From positions 1 to 16,350 of the forward strand of contig CAKKSJ010000502.1 in the NCBI GenBank assembly GCA_919902965.1: a stretch of DNA of 16,350 nucleotides, in the 5' to 3' direction. The notes below the pieces were generated by a model that had not been told where the DNA came from, made no database searches, and saw only the letters and a list, made by a program, of their open reading frames with translations. Positions 13,674 to 16,350 of the stretch are shown piece after piece. Within the stretch, counting starts at the first letter, position 1. Every line of letters starts with the position of its first letter. Origin of the DNA: Burkholderiales bacterium (GTDB lineage: Bacteria > Pseudomonadota > Gammaproteobacteria > Burkholderiales > SG8-39). A program made the translations under genes and the position numbers.

Positions 13674-14305
13674 TGACCTATGCAACCGACCGGCGCCTGC
13701 CGGAGCCCTTGCGCAAACTGCTGCCCGCCGGATTGCAGGCGCTGTGCGCATTCAAACCGGTTGCTCGCGCAGACCTGCTGTTCAGGCAGGGAAAGAAACC
13801 GGCCAGCATGTTGTATGTAACCCGTGGCGAAGTCGCGCTGCAGCGCCCGGGACGGCAGGGTGAAAGCGTCGTGCTGCAGCGAACGCGACGCGGTTTTGTT
13901 GCCGAGGCAAGCCTGGAGTCCGCGCGTTATCATTGCGACGCGCGCGTGACGGTGTCCGGCGAGGTGATCTCCATCCCGATAGCGCCGATCAAGCAGGCGC
14001 TGGCGGTCGATTCCGGTTTTGGCGGCCGCTGGATCGCAATGTTGAATCAGGAAGTAAGACGCCTGCGCGCGCAATGCGAACGGCTGTCGATGCGAGGCGT
14101 CAAACAACGCCTGTTGCATCTGATCGAGACCGAAGGCGGCGACGGGCGCTTGCCTATGGGGAGCGGACTGAAGTCCATGTCCGCGGAGCTGGGCATGACC
14201 CACGAAGCTTTGTACCGCGCGGTCGCCGAGCTGGAGAAGACGGGCGTCCTGCGGCGCGACAGGAATGTTCTGATTATTGCGCGTGTTGGAGGCAAGCATG
14301 GCTGA
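13673..14305 (+). CDS. Crp/Fnr family transcriptional regulator
   Basis: The ATG at 13673 gives 210 residues. The longer open frame upstream is antisense to the DUF4395 gene and was not used. An effector (cNMP-type) domain spans about 15-120, with FRQGKKPASMLYVTRGEVAL near 37-56; a dimer helix RWIAMLNQEVRRLRAQ follows. The winged helix lies at about 140-205, with recognition helix THEALYRAVAEL (176-187). The usual TRETxSR motif is altered: His177 replaces Arg and Tyr181 replaces Ser, while Glu178 and Arg182 remain. Only three cysteines are present (25, 88, 135), so it cannot carry an FNR-type 4Fe-4S cluster. No Shine-Dalgarno site precedes the start, so a leaderless or weakly translated message is possible. 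It overlaps xdhC-N by eight bases and probably controls this operon and the divergent DUF4395 gene. Confidence 0.87.
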   Translation: MTYATDRRLPEPLRKLLPAGLQALCAFKPVARADLLFRQGKKPASMLYVTRGEVALQRPGRQGESVVLQRTRRGFVAEASLESARYHCDARVTVSGEVISIPIAPIKQALAVDSGFGGRWIAMLNQEVRRLRAQCERLSMRGVKQRLLHLIETEGGDGRLPMGSGLKSMSAELGMTHEALYRAVAELEKTGVLRRDRNVLIIARVGGKHG

Positions 14306-14621
14306 AGCAACCACCGATGTACTCGCACAGGTCCGGCACTGGCGGGAGGCCGGCAAGGGTGTAGCGCTCGCCACGGTGGTCGGCACCTGGGGTTCGTCGC
14401 CCTGTCAGGCCGGCAGCCATCTCGCAGTGAGCGACGACTGCGCCTTCGTGGGTTCGGTCTCCGGCGGCTGCATCGAGGGCGCAGTGGTGACCGAAGCCCT
14501 GCAGGTGATCGCCGACGGGCGGCCGCGTCAGCTCGATTTCGGCGTGACCGATGAAATGGCCTGGTCCATAGGTCTTGCCTGCGGCGGCAAGGTAAAGATC
14601 TACCTGGAGCGGGTCGAATGA
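14298..14621 (+). CDS. XdhC/CoxI family protein, N-terminal domain only
   Basis: Starting at the ATG at 14298, with GGAGG at 14288-14292 (five bases upstream), this is a 107-residue protein. It carries the XdhC_CoxI motif set: TVVGTWGSSPCQAGSHLAV near residue 30-50 and GSVSGGCIEGAVV at about 54-66. Full-length XdhC binds molybdenum cofactor and helps install the sulfido ligand in xanthine-dehydrogenase-type hydroxylases. Here the N-terminal half is a separate gene. It overlaps the regulator stop (ATGGCTGA) and the next gene (ATGA), so all three are translated as a unit. No hydroxylase subunit is in the window. Confidence 0.88.
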   Translation: MAEATTDVLAQVRHWREAGKGVALATVVGTWGSSPCQAGSHLAVSDDCAFVGSVSGGCIEGAVVTEALQVIADGRPRQLDFGVTDEMAWSIGLACGGKVKIYLERVE

Positions 14622-15313
14622 AGCTCGACCACGTGATGCAAATTCTCGCCGCCCGAGCGCAACAGCGTCCGATCGCAATGGCAACGCGCCTCGCCGACGG
14701 CGCGCAGTCCCTCTACGACGGCATTACCTGCAGCGGCACGATCACGTTGAGCACTGAGCAGCAGGCCGAGGCGCGCGGGCTGCTGCTCGCCGGCCGCAGC
14801 ACCGCTCTTGCGGCGAGCCTAGGCACGATCTTCCTGCGCAGCTACGCGCCGAACCCGAAGTTGGTGGTCGTGGGCGCAGTGCACATTGCGCAGTTCCTGG
14901 CGCCGATGGCGGCGCTCGCCGGATTCGAGGTGATCGTCGTCGATCCGCGCCAGGCCTTCGCGAGCGAGGTGCGCTTTCCCGGCGTCACGCTGGTGACCGA
15001 ATGGCCCGGCCCGGCCTTGGCGCGCATCGGCCTGAATGAAAATACTGCGGTGGTGACCCTCACCCACGACCCCAAACTGGACGATCCAGCGCTCTGCGCC
15101 GCGCTGCAAAGCCCGGTGTTCTACATCGGCGCGCTGGGCAGCACCCGCACCCACGCCAAGCGCATCGAGCGCCTGCGCGAGCAGGGCCTGGCGGAACTCG
15201 CGCCGCGCATCCATGCGCCGGTGGGCCTGGACCTGGGCGGTCGCGCCGCGGCCGAAATCGCGGTCTCCGTGCTCGCGCAGATGATCCAGGAACGCTACCG
15301 CCGCGCGCCCTGA
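14618..15313 (+). CDS. XdhC family protein, C-terminal Rossmann domain
   Basis: This 231-residue protein corresponds to the C-terminal half of XdhC. A lead segment (1-80) is followed by a Rossmann fold with KLVVVGAVHIAQFLAPMAAL near 86-105 and the acidic end VIVVDPRQAFASE. Conserved XdhC blocks follow: VVTLTHDPKLDDPAL, FYIGALGSTRTHAKRIERL and the closing HAPVGLDLGGRAAAEIAVSVLAQM. The glycine loop reads GAVH rather than GxGH. It overlaps the N-terminal XdhC gene by four bases, which keeps the two halves stoichiometric. Together they are expected to mature a molybdenum hydroxylase rather than the DMSO-reductase-type enzyme at the left of the window. Confidence 0.88.
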   Translation: MKLDHVMQILAARAQQRPIAMATRLADGAQSLYDGITCSGTITLSTEQQAEARGLLLAGRSTALAASLGTIFLRSYAPNPKLVVVGAVHIAQFLAPMAALAGFEVIVVDPRQAFASEVRFPGVTLVTEWPGPALARIGLNENTAVVTLTHDPKLDDPALCAALQSPVFYIGALGSTRTHAKRIERLREQGLAELAPRIHAPVGLDLGGRAAAEIAVSVLAQMIQERYRRAP

Positions 15314-15327
15314 TGAAGCGGCGACGT

Positions 15328-15621
15328 TCAGTCGCGATAACCGACTTCGCGCTGGTGCCGGATGCGCAGCATTCGAACGATATCGCGAACGGGGTCGAAG
15401 CGGTACAGGGCGAGGTAGCCCGAGGCGCCGCGCAAGATTACCAGTTCGCGCAATTCGCCCTCCACGCGGCGGCCGATTTGTGGGTGGTCGGCCAGGATCT
15501 CGATCGCAGTGGTCACGCGCGCCAGAACGGCAGGGGCTGACTCCGGGGCTTGTTCCAGCAGGAATTCGGCCAGCCGCTCCAGATCGGCGAGCGCTTCGGC
15601 CGCGTAGATTACCTGCGCCAC
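15328..15621 (-). CDS. ParE/RelE-superfamily toxin
   Basis: This 97-residue protein begins at a GTG (15621), 13 bases inside the antitoxin gene; no in-frame ATG gives a full domain. It has the ParE pattern: helical hairpin AEALADLERLAEFLLEQ, then TAIEILADHPQIGRRVEGELRELVILRGASGYLALYRFD with strand-forming ends and a terminal RIRHQREVGYRD. ParE toxins block gyrase, while RelE relatives cut mRNA; the RHxREVGY ending favours the ParE group. The overlap with the antitoxin ensures antitoxin is made first. Confidence 0.85.
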   Translation of the reverse strand: MAQVIYAAEALADLERLAEFLLEQAPESAPAVLARVTTAIEILADHPQIGRRVEGELRELVILRGASGYLALYRFDPVRDIVRMLRIRHQREVGYRD

Positions 15622-15899
15622 TTGACCGGGCTTGGCCGTTTCGCCCGCTTGCCGCGGACCTTGGCCGCGACGTAGGCGTGCACATCCTGCATCGCATAGC
15701 CCACGCCGCTCTCCTGCATGGCGGCATCGGCACGGGCGGCGTCATCGAGAAAGCCGCGATAGCGCTTGGCCGCCGCAACATGCTCGGCCAGGGCGCGCAC
15801 CATGACCGCGTGGGTGGTCTCGCCCGAGCGCCGGGCGAGCTTTTCCAGTTCGGCCTTGAGCGTGGACGGCAATTTAATGCTGGTGGCGGCAGTGGCCAT
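15609..15899 (-). CDS. Ribbon-helix-helix (CopG/ParD-like) antitoxin
   Basis: This 96-residue protein has an N-terminal ribbon-helix-helix: strand TSIKLPSTLKAELEKLARRSGETTHAVMVRALAEHV over residues 6-45, which dimerises and inserts a beta-ribbon in the major groove. The basic, flexible C-terminus (KVRGKRAKRPSPVKWRR) is the part expected to wrap the toxin. The ATG at 15899 has GGAG seven bases upstream. It overlaps the toxin by 13 bases and sits just downstream of an imperfect 9-8-9 palindrome around a TACAAT -10 box, consistent with autorepression. Confidence 0.85.
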   Translation of the reverse strand: MATAATSIKLPSTLKAELEKLARRSGETTHAVMVRALAEHVAAAKRYRGFLDDAARADAAMQESGVGYAMQDVHAYVAAKVRGKRAKRPSPVKWRR

Positions 15900-15912
15900 G
15901 TTGGGACTCCAA

Positions 15913-15938
15913 GGAGGTAGTCGGATTGTACTACATCC
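15913..15938 (-). promoter_or_regulatory. Toxin-antitoxin promoter/operator palindrome
   Basis: On the minus strand GGATGTAGT and ACTACCTCC form a 9-8-9 inverted repeat with one mismatch. The spacer and the flanking T contain TACAAT (15925-15930), a five-of-six -10 element. Transcription would begin near 15918, so the operator would cover both the -10 and the start, a typical arrangement for RHH autorepression. Confidence 0.55.
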
Positions 15939-15964
15939 GCCCGGACCCGGCGCAGATCAGCCGT

Positions 15965-16204
15965 TTACGCCCCGGACAACCACCCAGCGACTTTGTCGCG
16001 GCTGGGCACGCCACCTGCGTGCACGACTTTGCCGTCGATGACCACGCCCGGCGTGGACATCACGCCGTAGCCCATGATGTCGCGCAGTTCTTCGACTTTC
16101 TGCAGCGTGACGGCGACGCCCATGGCCTGCGCCACCTGCTCGATCAGCGCGACTGTGGTGCGGCAGTTTGAGCAACCGGGGCCGAGCACTTTGATTTCTT
16201 TCAT
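15965..16204 (-). CDS. Small thioredoxin-like redox-active disulfide protein (TIGR00412-like)
   Basis: This 79-residue protein has the compact thioredoxin/glutaredoxin-like fold of the 'redox-active disulfide protein 2' family. It begins MKEIKVLGPG and has the redox motif CSNC at 11-14, the helix TVALIEQVAQAMG, and the cis-Pro strand STPGVVIDGKVVHAGGVPS at 51-69. A GAGGAG site lies about 5 bases before the ATG. Relatives are often found with ArsR/SmtB-type regulators and ArsP-like or other permeases in arsenic and sulfur gene sets, so a partner may lie beyond the right edge or be absent. It likely performs thiol-disulfide exchange in the cytoplasm. Confidence 0.87.
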   Translation of the reverse strand: MKEIKVLGPGCSNCRTTVALIEQVAQAMGVAVTLQKVEELRDIMGYGVMSTPGVVIDGKVVHAGGVPSRDKVAGWLSGA

Positions 16205-16228
16205 GACAAACTCCTCAGTTGACTTAAA

Positions 16229-16253
16229 GCGCCTAACGAATTTCCTTAGGCGC
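16229..16253 (-). other. 8-bp hairpin in the leader of the thioredoxin-like gene
   Basis: GCGCCTAA and TTAGGCGC form a perfect stem around a 9-nt loop. On the minus strand it ends at 16229 with TTTAA after it, about 11 bases before the GAGGAG ribosome site. It could be a weak attenuator or an operator. Confidence 0.4.
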
Positions 16254-16261
16254 CTGGCTTA

Positions 16262-16326
16262 GGGGAGTACGAGGGGATGCGCCCCGAAGGAAGTCCCCTT
16301 GAGGGATGTCCCCTCGTCTCGTTCCC
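16262..16326. repeat. Compound inverted repeat with four spaced G4 tracts (REP-like)
   Basis: ACGAGGGGA (16269-16277) pairs perfectly with TCCCCTCGT (16309-16317). Outside it GGGGA (16262-16266) pairs with TCCCC (16322-16326), and inside it AAGG/CCTT (16287-16290, 16297-16300) makes a mini-stem. The minus strand carries four GGGG tracts at 13-15 base intervals. It resembles a REP or RAYT-associated palindrome or an element end; there is no ORF here. Confidence 0.5.
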
Positions 16327-16350
16327 CACATTAAAGAACGGCATTGAACA

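Noticed and set aside
13673..14305. Classical oxygen-sensing FNR
   Set aside because: Only three cysteines, with no N-terminal cluster of the FNR type; it cannot hold the four-cysteine 4Fe-4S centre.

Overview
The base composition (roughly 60-68% GC in most lines I counted), the twin-arginine signals, the split XdhC pair and the Crp/Fnr regulator point to a Gram-negative proteobacterium, most likely a betaproteobacterium with anaerobic or redox-flexible metabolism. This is inference from protein style. No rRNA, tRNA or CRISPR array was seen.

Left part (1-6911, all minus strand): a respiratory molybdoenzyme locus. Read in transcription order it is a PhnD-like periplasmic binding protein with a TAT-type signal (6060-6911), a membrane histidine kinase (4451-5911), an NtrC-architecture response regulator whose start overlaps the kinase stop (3117-4454), a 216-bp control region, a TAT-exported molybdopterin oxidoreductase of the ArrA/ArxA type (355-2901), and a 4Fe-4S electron-transfer subunit cut by the window edge (1-322). 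The sensor/kinase/regulator trio matches the AioXSR/ArxXSR arrangement known for arsenite sensing, so the best reading is an Arx-like arsenic oxidoreductase locus. Two points depart from the textbook model. The regulator has lost the GAFTGA loop needed to work with sigma-54. The control region has a good FNR-type box about 41 bp upstream of a sigma-70-like -10, and no sigma-54 promoter that I could find.

Middle part (7005-12553, minus strand): a two-domain chromate-type transporter (chrA) with visibly lower GC; a short zinc-ribbon remnant; and an operon of an ABC ATPase, an FtsX/MacB-type permease, a LolA-like periplasmic protein and an outer-membrane beta-barrel, joined by overlapping or closely spaced ends. 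That operon looks like a path from inner to outer membrane for a lipoprotein or lipid. The permease carries a 36-residue Gly/Ala/Asn-rich low-complexity insert.

Right part (12842-16350): a DUF4395-type membrane protein (minus) diverges from a Crp/Fnr-family regulator (plus). The regulator overlaps two XdhC-family genes, the N- and C-terminal halves of the molybdenum-hydroxylase maturation factor. A perfect 6-4-6 palindrome between the divergent genes sits at about -41.5 of a predicted DUF4395 promoter and touches the regulator start codon. A ParE-like toxin/RHH antitoxin pair with an operator-like palindrome follows, then a small CxxC thioredoxin-like protein. The window ends in a dense inverted-repeat region with four regularly spaced G4 tracts on the minus strand.
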